Made by a program: the position numbers and the translations under genes | The notes under the pieces: model-generated | Seen by the model: the letters and a program-made list of their open reading frames with translations, nothing else | Databases searched by the model: none | Told to the model about the DNA's origin: nothing | Shown: positions 27,201 to 36,153 of the stretch, piece after piece | Numbering within the stretch: position 1 is the first letter of the stretch | Layout of the letters: every line of letters begins with the position of its first letter | From: Sporolactobacillus spathodeae | GTDB taxonomy: Bacteria; Bacillota; Bacilli; Bacillales; Sporolactobacillaceae | Length of the DNA stretch: 64,000 nucleotides | Assembly (NCBI RefSeq): GCF_016908935.1 | Contig: NZ_JAFBEV010000001.1 | Span: 1-64,000 of the forward strand | Direction: 5' to 3'

Positions 27201-28658
27201 ATGGGTCAATTAATGGGTTTCTTGAATATAGAGAAGAAAAACCAGCATGAACGACAGCCGGTTGAACGAATTAAGGACTGGAATGAATATCGCGAAAATC
27301 TACCAGATCAAGATGTACAGAAACAAGCCGCCCGTTGTATGGACTGCGGGACACCCTATTGTCAGATCGGTATGATCTTGAACCGTGGGACAAGCGGTTG
27401 TCCGATTCACAATCTGATTCCTGAATGGAACGATTTGGTCTACCGCGGCCTTTGGAAAGAAGCCTACGAACGGCTTTCCAAAACAAATAATTTTCCTGAA
27501 TTTACAGGAAGAGCTTGTCCGGCGCCTTGCGAAGGTTCCTGTACTTCTGGATTTGTTAGCGATCCGGTCTCGATTAAAACGATTGAACGGAAAATTATTG
27601 ACAAAGCGTTTGATGAAGGATGGGTCGTTCCGAAACCACCGCTTCGCCGTTCCGGGAAAAAGATCGCAGTTATCGGCTCTGGTCCGGCTGGCCTAGCCTG
27701 CGCCGATCAATTAAATAAGATCGGTCATGAGGTCACTGTGTTCGAACGTTCTGATCGTCCGGGTGGGTTGCTCATGTACGGGATCCCGAGCATGAAAATT
27801 GAGAAAGACGTGGTCGATCGGCGTGTCAGCCTTCTCGAACAAGAAGGTATTATCTTTGAAACGAACGTGGAGATTGGCAAGAATCGGAGCTATGAAGAAC
27901 TGAAGACGGCTTTCGATGCAGTTGTTCTTTGTACCGGATCGGGTAAACATCGGGAAGTGGTTCTGGAAGGGCGAACATTGAAAGGAATAGCGCCAGCAAT
28001 GGACTATCTGACTGCAAGCAACCGCCATCTGCTCTATGATGAACCGCTCCAAGCGGATTACGATGCCAAGGGGAAACGCGTGATTGTAATCGGTGGCGGC
28101 GACACCGGAGAAGATTGCGTGGCGACAGCCATTCGCCAAGGCTGCAAGAGCGTCGTTCAGTTTGGTAAACACGGAAAATTGCCGGCGCAGCGCGCGGAAA
28201 GTAATCCGTGGCCAGAACACCCGAATGTTTTTTCAGTCGATTACGCATATGAAGAAGCAGAGACATTGTTCGGTAAAGATCCGCGTGCCTATTACGTGCA
28301 AACGCGTCGCTTCCTTGGCGATCAGGAAGGTCACGTGACCGGTCTTGTGACGGGTTCTTTCAAGGAAGACAACGATGCTGCCGAGAAAACATGGGATGCA
28401 GATCTTGTTCTGATTGCGATCGGTTTCCAAGGTGCTGAAGACAGTATTTTTGATGCTTTCGGCGTTGAGCGGGATTCAAGCGGACGCGTCATCGCGGCGA
28501 ACGCATTGGATTATCAGACGAGTGAGCCTGGCGTCTTTGCTGCTGGCGATGCCCGTCGCGGTTCGTCACTGATTGTCTGGGCGATCGAGGAAGGTCGGCG
28601 CGCAGCCGCATCCGTAAATCTTTATTTGGATAAGAAAGAGGCCTTATCGCAAAAATAA
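27201..28658 (+). CDS. gltB: glutamate synthase, small subunit
   Basis: 485 residues, the NADPH-oxidising FAD subunit. N-terminal Fe-S cysteines (CMDCGTPYCQ, GCPIHNLIP, CPAPCEGSC), a FAD-binding GSGPAGLACADQL near residue 158, and a NADPH site GGGDTGEDCVATA near 300. It passes electrons from NADPH to the large subunit. The start aligns with the family N-terminus MGxxxGF. It lies 69 bases after gltA and ends before an intrinsic terminator. Named gltB in Bacillus, gltD in enterics. Confidence 0.96.
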   Translation: MGQLMGFLNIEKKNQHERQPVERIKDWNEYRENLPDQDVQKQAARCMDCGTPYCQIGMILNRGTSGCPIHNLIPEWNDLVYRGLWKEAYERLSKTNNFPEFTGRACPAPCEGSCTSGFVSDPVSIKTIERKIIDKAFDEGWVVPKPPLRRSGKKIAVIGSGPAGLACADQLNKIGHEVTVFERSDRPGGLLMYGIPSMKIEKDVVDRRVSLLEQEGIIFETNVEIGKNRSYEELKTAFDAVVLCTGSGKHREVVLEGRTLKGIAPAMDYLTASNRHLLYDEPLQADYDAKGKRVIVIGGGDTGEDCVATAIRQGCKSVVQFGKHGKLPAQRAESNPWPEHPNVFSVDYAYEEAETLFGKDPRAYYVQTRRFLGDQEGHVTGLVTGSFKEDNDAAEKTWDADLVLIAIGFQGAEDSIFDAFGVERDSSGRVIAANALDYQTSEPGVFAAGDARRGSSLIVWAIEEGRRAAASVNLYLDKKEALSQK

Positions 28659-28674
28659 TAATTATAGCTTTATA

Positions 28675-28707
28675 AAACAGTCGGCAGGAAAACTGCCGGC
28701 TGTTTTT
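28675..28707 (+). terminator. gltAB terminator
   Basis: CAGTCGGCAG and CTGCCGGCTG stem (one G-U pair), loop GAAAA, then a T tract. Repeat R4 begins immediately downstream. Confidence 0.9.
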
Positions 28708-28823
28708 CAAACGATAAGGATGTATCCGATTTTGTGGCCCAATTGCAGCGGATGCGCGAGACGCCTGCGCGCAACCGAAGCGCAATTGTTGAAAAAGGGC
28801 TTGGCTATGCCAAGTTTTTCTGA
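28704..28823 (+). repeat. dispersed repeat R4, core deleted
   Basis: The left module is joined through GCGAGACGCCTGCG directly to the right module (CAACCGAAGCGCAATTG). It ends with the hairpin CTTGGCTATGCCAAG and TTTTTCTGA. It lies in the gltB-ppx gap. Confidence 0.8.
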
Positions 28824-28962
28824 CGCACATAAGCATTGTTGTTTTTTTGTAAAGATGTTACGGTGCGATTTTCTGGATTGATTTTGCATTATAATAAAGA
28901 GTGTTATGCTAAAAAAGAAAGAGAAACGAACGGGTCTTTGATCGGATAATGGGGTGAACGTG

Positions 28963-30480
28963 ATGGCGAGGCATCGGTTATTTGCATCGATTACGGTTGG
29001 ACTTCAGGTTGTTGTTCTGAAAATCGCCGATATGACGCGTCTGTCAATCGTGGAGGACGTAAAAGCGGATGTGACTATTGGCGAAGATATTTATAATCAG
29101 CAAATGATTGATTTTCAAACAGTTGGCGAAGTCTGCAAGGCACTCGCCGGTTTTGTGCAAATAATGAAAGATTATGGGGTGACTGAATACCGAGCGGTTG
29201 CCGCCAGTTCGGTCCAGGAGGCGGCCAATGCGGTCTATGTCAAAGAACAGATACGAATTAAGACGGGATTGACCCTGGAGTGGCTAAATAATGCTGAAGA
29301 GCGTTATTTACATAATCAGGCGGTCGCCTATAAAACGGACGGTTTCAAAGAGTATATTCAAAAGGGCACGATGTTGATCGATATTGGTTCCGGAAGCATG
29401 CAGCTAACTGTCTACAATGAGGGACAATTTATATTTTCGCGAAATATAAAGCTAGGACCGCTGCGCGTCCGTGAAATGTTGGGCGATCTCGAGAGCCAGT
29501 CAGCGAATTATGTCGATATCATGGAAGACTATATTATGAGCAAGATTAACGGTTATCAACAATTCGCACCGAAAAACGTGAAATATGAACATTTTATTCT
29601 GGTCGGCACCGATTTGCTTGCTTTTAAACGCGCTTTTATCAAATCGTCCAGTGATACGATCAGTCGCAAACGCTTCGATGAATTATACGGCCATATTCTA
29701 AATATCCCGGTCCAGGTTTTGGCCAAACAATATAATGTGCCCTATGATTCGGCAAGCCAGCTGCTCCCTTCGTGTATGATTTTAAAAATAATGCTGGAGA
29801 TGACTGGTGCAGGCAGTATTTTTTTATCCGAGGCGGATTTAGCCGATGGACTCTTAATCAGCGATGAACTGAAAAATCATAAACGTGAAATTGATCATAC
29901 GTTCAGCGAAGATATTGTGACCTCTGCACGAAATATCGCGTTTCGCTATAATTGCGACATTTGCCATATCGGTGCGGTTGAGAAATTTGCGCTGCATCTT
30001 TTTGATCGCTTGAAACCGCTGCACGGACTCGATGCACACCAGCGGCTACTCTTACGCCTGGCAGCCATCCTTCAAGATGCCGGTAGCTACATCGATATGA
30101 ATGCGCATTATATTCATTCGTACTATATCATTCAGTCGTCGGAGATTATCGGTATTTCCGATACCGATCGCGATATGATTGCTAATATTGCCCGGTATCA
30201 CAGTTCGGAGACACCGACGACGGACGCACGTTCCTTTCGTCGTCTCCCCACGGAGTACCGGTTAGTGGTCGCAAAGCTCGCAGCTCTCTTACGAATTGCT
30301 GACGCCCTTGATGACAGTCGGCAGCAAAAAGTCGATAAGATTAGAGTTTCGCTCGCGCATGACCGGGTTGTGATCACAGCTGAGTCAGCTGATGATCTCT
30401 CGCTCGAACGTTTGACATTTGAAGAAAAAGCGGCTTATTTCGAAGAAGTTTACGGGATTATGCCACAGCTGAAGGGGTGA
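28963..30480 (+). CDS. ppx: Ppx/GppA-family exopolyphosphatase
   Basis: 505 residues from ATG 28963 with GGGGTGA upstream. N-terminal actin-like ASKHA phosphatase domain (FASITVGLQVVVLKIAD; phosphate loop IDIGSGSMQLTVYN near residue 135), then a C-terminal helical HD-like domain (about 310-500) with LLRLAAILQDAG and DALDDSR. It removes terminal phosphate from polyphosphate; ppGpp-related pppGpp hydrolysis is possible in this family. It is directly followed, one base apart, by ppk, so polymer synthesis and breakdown are co-expressed. A TATAAT at 28890-28895 is a likely -10. Confidence 0.88.
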   Translation: MARHRLFASITVGLQVVVLKIADMTRLSIVEDVKADVTIGEDIYNQQMIDFQTVGEVCKALAGFVQIMKDYGVTEYRAVAASSVQEAANAVYVKEQIRIKTGLTLEWLNNAEERYLHNQAVAYKTDGFKEYIQKGTMLIDIGSGSMQLTVYNEGQFIFSRNIKLGPLRVREMLGDLESQSANYVDIMEDYIMSKINGYQQFAPKNVKYEHFILVGTDLLAFKRAFIKSSSDTISRKRFDELYGHILNIPVQVLAKQYNVPYDSASQLLPSCMILKIMLEMTGAGSIFLSEADLADGLLISDELKNHKREIDHTFSEDIVTSARNIAFRYNCDICHIGAVEKFALHLFDRLKPLHGLDAHQRLLLRLAAILQDAGSYIDMNAHYIHSYYIIQSSEIIGISDTDRDMIANIARYHSSETPTTDARSFRRLPTEYRLVVAKLAALLRIADALDDSRQQKVDKIRVSLAHDRVVITAESADDLSLERLTFEEKAAYFEEVYGIMPQLKG

Positions 30481-30481
30481 G

Positions 30482-32644
30482 ATGCCGATGACTGATTTTA
30501 ATCAAACAGAATTTTTCACAAATCGCGAGTTGAGTTGGCTGCTTTTTAATCAACGTGTGCTTGAGGAGGCACGTGACAAAGAGAATCCATTGCTTGAGCG
30601 AGTGAAATTTCTTTCGATTACGGCGAGCAACCTGGATGAATTTTTCATGGTTCGTGTGGCTTCGCTCAGTGATATGGCCAACGTCGGCTATGAAAAAGCG
30701 GATCCGGCCGGCATGCGGACAAGCGAGCAGCTGGCGGCGATCAGCAAAGCCGCGCATCGAATGATCGACGAACAGTATACCGTTTATAATCGAATGATGA
30801 AAAAGCTGCTCCACGAACAGTCAATTAATATTTTGGAACGCGACGCGTTGTCGAATAAGCAGATCGACTTTATTGATCAGTATTTTAAAAGAGAAATCTA
30901 TCCGGTTCTGACGCCGATGGCCGTCGATTCATCGCGTCCGTTCCCGCTAATTTTAAATAAAAGTCTCAACATTGCCGCACTGATTCATCGAAAGGGGAAG
31001 ACCGTCAAACATCTGGAATTTGTCACGGTCCAAGTGCCAAACGTGTTGCCTCGTGTTGTTAAAATTCCTGATAAAAAAGGGAAAGAAAGCTTTGTTCTGC
31101 TTGAAGATATCATTCGGCAACATCTGAATGAATTGTTTATTGGCTATGAGATTGATGAGGCTTCCTGTTATCGTGTCATGCGCGATATGGATCTTGAAGT
31201 CGATGAAGAAGACACAGTGGATTTGTTGAAAGAAATTGAAAAACAGCTGCGCCTGCGTGAACGCGGCAATGTCATTCATCTTGATGTTGAAGAAGGGATT
31301 AGCGACCGATTGATTGGAAAATTAGTCAAGCGCTTGAATGTTGATCAAGCGAATGTCTATAAGGTAAACGGGCCGATTGATTTAACGTTCTTATCTAAGT
31401 TAACCGGTATGGTTGAACGACCGTCTGAGGATTTACGCTATCCAGCGCATCGCCCCTTTGTGCATTACGAATTGATGGAACACGCCATATTTGAAGCGAT
31501 GCAGCAGCACGATATTTTCCTTCACCATCCGTTTGACTCCTTCGATCCAGTGATTGAACTCGTTCGCCAAGCGGCAATCGATAAAAATGTATTGGCGATC
31601 AAAATGACATTGTATCGTGTGTCTGGCAACTCACCAATTATTCGTTATCTGGAACAGGCAGCGGAGAATGGCAAACAGGTCACGGCGCTTGTTGAATTGA
31701 AGGCACGTTTTGATGAAGAAAATAATATCAACTGGGCGCAAAAATTGGAAAAAACAGGTTGTCATGTGATCTATGGGCTTGTTGGACTGAAGACGCATTG
31801 CAAAATGACCCTCGTCGTTCGCCGCGAACAGACCGGGATCAAGCGTTATATGCATTTCGGAACAGGAAATTATAATGATATTACCGCCCGCTTTTATACG
31901 GATATGGGCTTGCTGACGAGCAATGAACTTATGGGCGTTGATGCGTCGAATGTATTCAATATGCTTTCTGGTTATTCCGAACCCCCCTATTTTCATAAAT
32001 TGGTTATGGCGCCGCTCCGTCTACGCGATACACTGATGGAATTAATCGACAATGAAATCGAGAATGCCAAGGCTGGTCGACCGGCATATATCCACGCCAA
32101 AATGAACGCCCTCTCGGATGAAGGTATGATTCAAGCGCTCTACCGCGCATCGGCCGCGGGTGTGAAAATTAAGCTACTCGTGCGAGGTATTTGCTGCCTG
32201 AAAACGGGCATTCCCGGCGTTAGCGACACGATTGAAGTCCATTCCATTGTCGGACGCTATCTTGAGCACAGTCGTATTTATATTTTTGCGAACGGCGGCG
32301 AAGATAAGGTTTTTCTTGCAAGCGCTGACTGGATGTCGCGCAATTTGAACCGCCGTGTTGAATTGATGTTTCCGATTGAAGACGAGACGATCCAGTCCAC
32401 AATTGTCAACGCATTTGAAATTATGATAAATGACAATGTAAAGACACGTATCCTCGAAGCAGATGGAAGTTACAAAAAAAAGAGTCGACGCGGGAAACCA
32501 GCAGTAAACGCTCAGGAATTCTTCGCGCGACTCGCGGAAAGAAGGTCGCTGGATCGAAATAAGGCGTTAGAAGATAAAAAGACGTTCACGCCGATCCGCC
32601 GAAATGAGGAAGAATACATCGGTAATGATCCGACCAACGATTGA
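30482..32644 (+). CDS. ppk: polyphosphate kinase 1
   Basis: 720 residues; ATG 30482 or 30488 are both near AAGGGG. PPK1 layout: N domain (FTNRELSWLLFNQRVLEEA), head domain, and two phospholipase-D-like C domains. The autophosphorylated histidine lies in KRYMHFGTGNYND (about 455-467), and the second motif is RYLEHSRIYIF (about 587-597). It reversibly polymerises ATP gamma-phosphate into polyphosphate. It is paired with ppx and ends before a terminator. Confidence 0.95.
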   Translation: MPMTDFNQTEFFTNRELSWLLFNQRVLEEARDKENPLLERVKFLSITASNLDEFFMVRVASLSDMANVGYEKADPAGMRTSEQLAAISKAAHRMIDEQYTVYNRMMKKLLHEQSINILERDALSNKQIDFIDQYFKREIYPVLTPMAVDSSRPFPLILNKSLNIAALIHRKGKTVKHLEFVTVQVPNVLPRVVKIPDKKGKESFVLLEDIIRQHLNELFIGYEIDEASCYRVMRDMDLEVDEEDTVDLLKEIEKQLRLRERGNVIHLDVEEGISDRLIGKLVKRLNVDQANVYKVNGPIDLTFLSKLTGMVERPSEDLRYPAHRPFVHYELMEHAIFEAMQQHDIFLHHPFDSFDPVIELVRQAAIDKNVLAIKMTLYRVSGNSPIIRYLEQAAENGKQVTALVELKARFDEENNINWAQKLEKTGCHVIYGLVGLKTHCKMTLVVRREQTGIKRYMHFGTGNYNDITARFYTDMGLLTSNELMGVDASNVFNMLSGYSEPPYFHKLVMAPLRLRDTLMELIDNEIENAKAGRPAYIHAKMNALSDEGMIQALYRASAAGVKIKLLVRGICCLKTGIPGVSDTIEVHSIVGRYLEHSRIYIFANGGEDKVFLASADWMSRNLNRRVELMFPIEDETIQSTIVNAFEIMINDNVKTRILEADGSYKKKSRRGKPAVNAQEFFARLAERRSLDRNKALEDKKTFTPIRRNEEEYIGNDPTND

Positions 32645-32665
32645 AACTGGTTGGGAAAAATAGTG

Positions 32666-32697
32666 AAAAGGATAGCGCTGTTGGCGTCCTTTTTTTG
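32666..32697 (+). terminator. ppk terminator
   Basis: AAAGGA-CGC and GCG-TCCTTT stem with a long T tract (TTTTTTT). The stem is interrupted by two bases, so it is of moderate strength. Confidence 0.75.
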
Positions 32698-32729
32698 TGC
32701 GCTTGAATATATAAATGATCAAAGGAATT

Positions 32730-32836
32730 AGTATCATAGCTTGTCCGAGGAGTCCCGTGGTGCGGCGCCCGCGGCAAGCGAGCAGCCAAAATGGATTTTT
32801 GTAAATACGGGTTTGGTTACGCCAAGCTATTTCAAA
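32730..32836 (+). repeat. dispersed repeat R5, right half
   Basis: Starts within the core (AGCTTGTCCGAGGAG), contains GGCGCCCGCGGCAAGCGAGC and the right end with the imperfect hairpin TTGGTTACGCCAA. It is followed in tandem by R6. Confidence 0.8.
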
Positions 32837-32837
32837 A

Positions 32838-33022
32838 AAGCAAGAATGTATTAGATTTTGCACAAAAAATGGAGTGAAGGCGCGAGACGCCAGCGGGAAG
32901 AGCAGGACAGGGGAGACCCCGCAGGTAACTGCCTGTTCGAGGAGGCTCCCGTCCTGCCCGCGGCAAGCGAGCAGCCAAAACGGATTTTTGTAAATACGGG
33001 TTTAGTTACGCTAAGTTTCATA
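32838..33022 (+). repeat. dispersed repeat R6, full core, best pairing example
   Basis: A full element in tandem with R5; their right-hand halves are nearly identical. GCGGG (32893-32897) can pair with CCCGC at 32918-32922 or 32957-32961. The variable helix is AGGAC + GGGAG (32904-32915) with CTCCCGTCCT (32946-32955), ten pairs with a two-base bulge, unrelated in sequence to the helix in R2. Confidence 0.85.
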
Positions 33023-33276
33023 CGTATTGCTCTGACAAAATGGGGTCAGGCCCTTCTCAATGGATGAGGGTCAAAAAAATTAAATTAGATCCTGTGATTT
33101 ATATCATATTTTTTTATAAAAATTTCAATTTCGAAATAAAGGCGTATGCCGCGAATCCGGCCGATAATCCCTGGATTTTGCGGATAGGCCTTTGTTTTTA
33201 GCCGGTAATGTATGTTGAAAGAAATCATTTTTTGTCATAAACTATCAAGTGCCTCAAGAAACAATTCCATAGACTC
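33023..33276. other. intergenic, no recognised element
   Basis: AT-rich sequence between tandem repeats R5-R6 and the NrdR boxes. No gene, strong hairpin terminator or known RNA motif is seen. Confidence 0.4.
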
Positions 33277-33325
33277 AATCTATATATTGTGCTAAACTTA
33301 ATTGCATAAAACAATATATTGTGTT
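33277..33325 (+). promoter_or_regulatory. paired NrdR boxes upstream of nrdIEF
   Basis: AATCTATATATTGTGC (33277-33292) and AACAATATATTGTGTT (33310-33325) match the NrdR box ACACWATATATWGTGT. Their shared ATATTGTG words are 32 bases apart, three helical turns, the usual spacing for cooperative NrdR binding. The second box overlaps a TATATT -10. NrdR would repress the operon when dATP is high. Confidence 0.85.
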
Positions 33326-33396
33326 TCCCCCGTTTGTTATCCGTTCGAAAGAAACAGCGAAATATTTTTTATTAGGGAAAATAGAATCTTTTCTGT

Positions 33397-33490
33397 AGCG
33401 ATAGGGGGCGCGGGCGACACCTCGCTTCTGAAATTTGCGTGGATCAGGGTTGTAGAAACAAACGCCCATACCACAGGTACAGGTGAATAA
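33397..33490 (+). promoter_or_regulatory. GC-rich structured leader of nrdI
   Basis: Between the NrdR boxes and nrdI the transcript contains AGCG..AGG / CCT.CGCT (about 33397-33428) and further paired segments in an otherwise AT-rich region. I do not recognise a riboswitch class and there is no terminator. It may be only leader structure. Confidence 0.3.
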
Positions 33491-33508
33491 AAAGAAGGAG
33501 GCGATTTG

Positions 33509-33892
33509 ATGCTCATCCTTTATGAGACAATGACTGGCAATGTCCGTCGCTTTTTAGCGAAAACTGGACTTGACCATCAGCCAATCGAATCTGTTGACTT
33601 GGTCAGCGAACCATTTATTCTGGTCACGAATACAATCGGTTTCGGCGAAGCTCCAGAATCGGTTCACTATTTCTTACGAAAAAATGGAACACAGCTTGCG
33701 GCTGTTGCCGCTAGCGGCAATCGGAATTGGGGAAAAAATTTCGCACACGCTGCCGACACGATCGCTTTAGAGTATCATGTCCCGATTCTCTACAAGTTTG
33801 AGCTCGGTGGCACCGAAGAAGACGTGATCAAATTTCGAGAAAGGGTGAAAGTATTTGACGAACGAAGCAACCAAGTCAAAGTCATATATTGA
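33509..33892 (+). CDS. nrdI: NrdI flavodoxin
   Basis: 127 residues from ATG 33509, with AAGGAGG upstream. Flavodoxin-like: the phosphate loop appears as ETMTGNVRRF near the N-terminus and flavin-contact segments as TNTIGFGEAPESV and AASGNRNWGKNFA. NrdI reduces oxygen to superoxide to assemble the Mn(III)2-tyrosyl radical in NrdF of class Ib ribonucleotide reductase. It overlaps nrdE by 38 bases. Confidence 0.93.
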   Translation: MLILYETMTGNVRRFLAKTGLDHQPIESVDLVSEPFILVTNTIGFGEAPESVHYFLRKNGTQLAAVAASGNRNWGKNFAHAADTIALEYHVPILYKFELGGTEEDVIKFRERVKVFDERSNQVKVIY

Positions 33893-35960
33893 ATTAAATA
33901 ATGAAGTGCTGACACGAGGCACGGACGGTTTTTATCAATTAGAGAAGGATCAAGAAGCGATCCGTTTATTTATAGAAGAAGTGCGGGAGAAAACAGTCAA
34001 TTTTCCAACGATTCTGGCGCGCTTGCATTTCCTTGTCGATAATAACTACTACTATGATCTTTTTCAGCAATACAGCGAGGACGCTGCTGAAAAACTACAC
34101 GTGATGGCAGCAGCCTACCAATTCCGCTTTCAATCGTTTATGGCTGCCAGCAAGTTCTACCGGGATTATGCGCTGAAAACAAATGATAAGAAAAAGTATT
34201 TGGAGAATTATGATCAGCGGGTGTCGATTGCCGCACTGTTTCTTGCCGGCGGCAGTTTTGAGAAGGCTGTGCATTTTATGCAGGCGATGATGGAACAGCG
34301 CTATCAGCCGGCAACACCGACATTCCTGAATGCAGGCAAAGCGCGCCGGGGCGAAATGGTCTCCTGTTTTCTGATTGAAGCTGATGATTCGCTGAACTCG
34401 ATTAACTACATAGAAAGTACATCGCAGCAATTATCAAAAATCGGCGGCGGTGTTGCACTGAACCTGTCCAAAATCCGCGCGCGCGGTGAGGCGATCAAAG
34501 GTGTTGAGGGTGTAGCCAAGGGCGTGGTCCCAGTTGCGCGCAAATTGCAGCTTGGTTTTGCTTATGCGGATCAGTTAGGACAACGTCCGGGTGCCGGCGC
34601 AGCCTATCTGAATATCTTCCATTGGGATGCACCGGAATTCCTTGATACGAAGAAGGAAAATGCCGATGAGGATATACGCCTCTCGACGCTTTCTATCGGA
34701 TTGATTGTGCCGGGCAAATTTTTTGAATTGGCAGAGGAGGGAAAACCCTTCTATATGTTTGCGCCGTATACCGTCTATAAAGCATACGGGCGTCATCTTG
34801 ATGACATGGATATGGATCAAATGTATGACGAACTCGTCAACAATCCGGCAGTGAAAAAGAAGCAGGCTGATGCACGCGAATTCCTCAACTTGATCGCACA
34901 AATGCAGATGCAGTCTGGTTATCCATATATTTTCTATAAGGACAATGCCAATAGAAATCATCCACTTCATGCGCTCGGTCAAGTGAAGATGTCAAATCTC
35001 TGTACGGAAATCTTTCAGCTTCAGGAGACGTCGACGATCACGGATTATGATCAGCCAGATACGATTCGCAGAGACGTCTCCTGCATTCTCGGTTCGCTGA
35101 ATATTGTCAACGTCATGGAAAGCGGCAAAATTCAAGACTCTGTTCACAGTGGTATCGAGGCGTTGACACAGGTCAGCGAAATGACGGAGATTGCAAATGC
35201 GCCAGGCGTTAAGCTTGCCAACCGCGAACTGCATTCAGTCGGTCTTGGCGCGATGAACCTGAACGGTTATCTGGCTAAGAATCAAATGGCCTATGAGTCG
35301 GCGGAAGCTCGTGACTTTGCGCGCACCTTCTTTATGCTCATGAATTTTTATTCGCTTGAGAAATCGATGCTGATCGCAAAGGATCGCGGCGAATCATTTA
35401 AGGGATTTGAGAAATCGGATTACGCTGATGGGTCTTATTTCAAAAATTATGAAGTCGTAGATTTTGCGCCGCAGACGGATACGGTAAAAAGTCTATTTGC
35501 AGGCATTGAAATTCCGACAACAGCCGATTGGGCTCTGCTGAAGGAAAAAGTGCAGCGCCACGGTCTGTACAATGCATATCGGCTGGCGATTGCGCCGACG
35601 CAATCGATCAGTTATGTGCAGAACGCGACCAGTTCAGTGATGCCGGTTGTCAATGTGATTGAACGGCGCAAATATGGCAACAGTGAAACCATTTATCCGA
35701 TGCCTTTCCTATCGCCGCAAACGATGTGGTATTATAAATCAGCGTATCAGACCAATCAGTATCGTGTCGTTGATATGATTGCAGAAATTCAGCAACACGT
35801 CGATCAGGGCATTTCGACAATTTTGTATGTCGACAGCATGACAAGCACGCGTCAACTGGCTAGACTCTACGTTTACGCTCATAAAAAAGGACTGAAATCG
35901 CTCTATTATACACGGACGCAGCTGCTTTCTCCCGAGGAATGCACAGCTTGTTCCGTCTGA
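33855..35960 (+). CDS. nrdE: class Ib ribonucleoside-diphosphate reductase, alpha subunit
   Basis: 701 residues, TTG start with AGGGTGA upstream inside nrdI. Catalytic domain with active-site cysteines in VSCFLIEADDSLNSI and the NLCTEIF segment, the radical chain tyrosines, and the C-terminal redox pair ECTACSV. The N-terminus lacks the dATP-binding ATP cone of class Ia enzymes, as expected for Ib. It reduces ribonucleoside diphosphates with NrdF. The nrdE-nrdF gap of 193 bases is enlarged by repeat R7. Confidence 0.95.
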   Translation: MTNEATKSKSYIELNNEVLTRGTDGFYQLEKDQEAIRLFIEEVREKTVNFPTILARLHFLVDNNYYYDLFQQYSEDAAEKLHVMAAAYQFRFQSFMAASKFYRDYALKTNDKKKYLENYDQRVSIAALFLAGGSFEKAVHFMQAMMEQRYQPATPTFLNAGKARRGEMVSCFLIEADDSLNSINYIESTSQQLSKIGGGVALNLSKIRARGEAIKGVEGVAKGVVPVARKLQLGFAYADQLGQRPGAGAAYLNIFHWDAPEFLDTKKENADEDIRLSTLSIGLIVPGKFFELAEEGKPFYMFAPYTVYKAYGRHLDDMDMDQMYDELVNNPAVKKKQADAREFLNLIAQMQMQSGYPYIFYKDNANRNHPLHALGQVKMSNLCTEIFQLQETSTITDYDQPDTIRRDVSCILGSLNIVNVMESGKIQDSVHSGIEALTQVSEMTEIANAPGVKLANRELHSVGLGAMNLNGYLAKNQMAYESAEARDFARTFFMLMNFYSLEKSMLIAKDRGESFKGFEKSDYADGSYFKNYEVVDFAPQTDTVKSLFAGIEIPTTADWALLKEKVQRHGLYNAYRLAIAPTQSISYVQNATSSVMPVVNVIERRKYGNSETIYPMPFLSPQTMWYYKSAYQTNQYRVVDMIAEIQQHVDQGISTILYVDSMTSTRQLARLYVYAHKKGLKSLYYTRTQLLSPEECTACSV

Positions 35961-35983
35961 CGGCATTAGCAATTCGATCATGA

Positions 35984-36100
35984 TAGATAAGAAAGAATAA
36001 TTAAAAAACCCAGGCATTCAAGCGCCCGCGGCAAGCGAGCAACCGGAGTACATTTAATACAAAAGAAGTAATGGGCATTCTAGTGCCCAGCTTTTCTCAA
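35984..36100 (+). repeat. dispersed repeat R7 inside the nrd operon, core deleted
   Basis: Left module GATAAGAAAGAATAA, then the end of the core (CGCCCGCGGCAAGCGAGCAACCGG), then a right-end hairpin TGGGCATTCTAGTGCCCA followed by CTTTTCTCA. Other copies have the same hairpin position with a different sequence (CTTGGC/GCCAAG). It separates nrdE from nrdF. Confidence 0.75.
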
Positions 36101-36153
36101 AAACAAAACAGAACAAATAAAAGAATCGAATAAGATGGCAAGGCGGGCGAATA

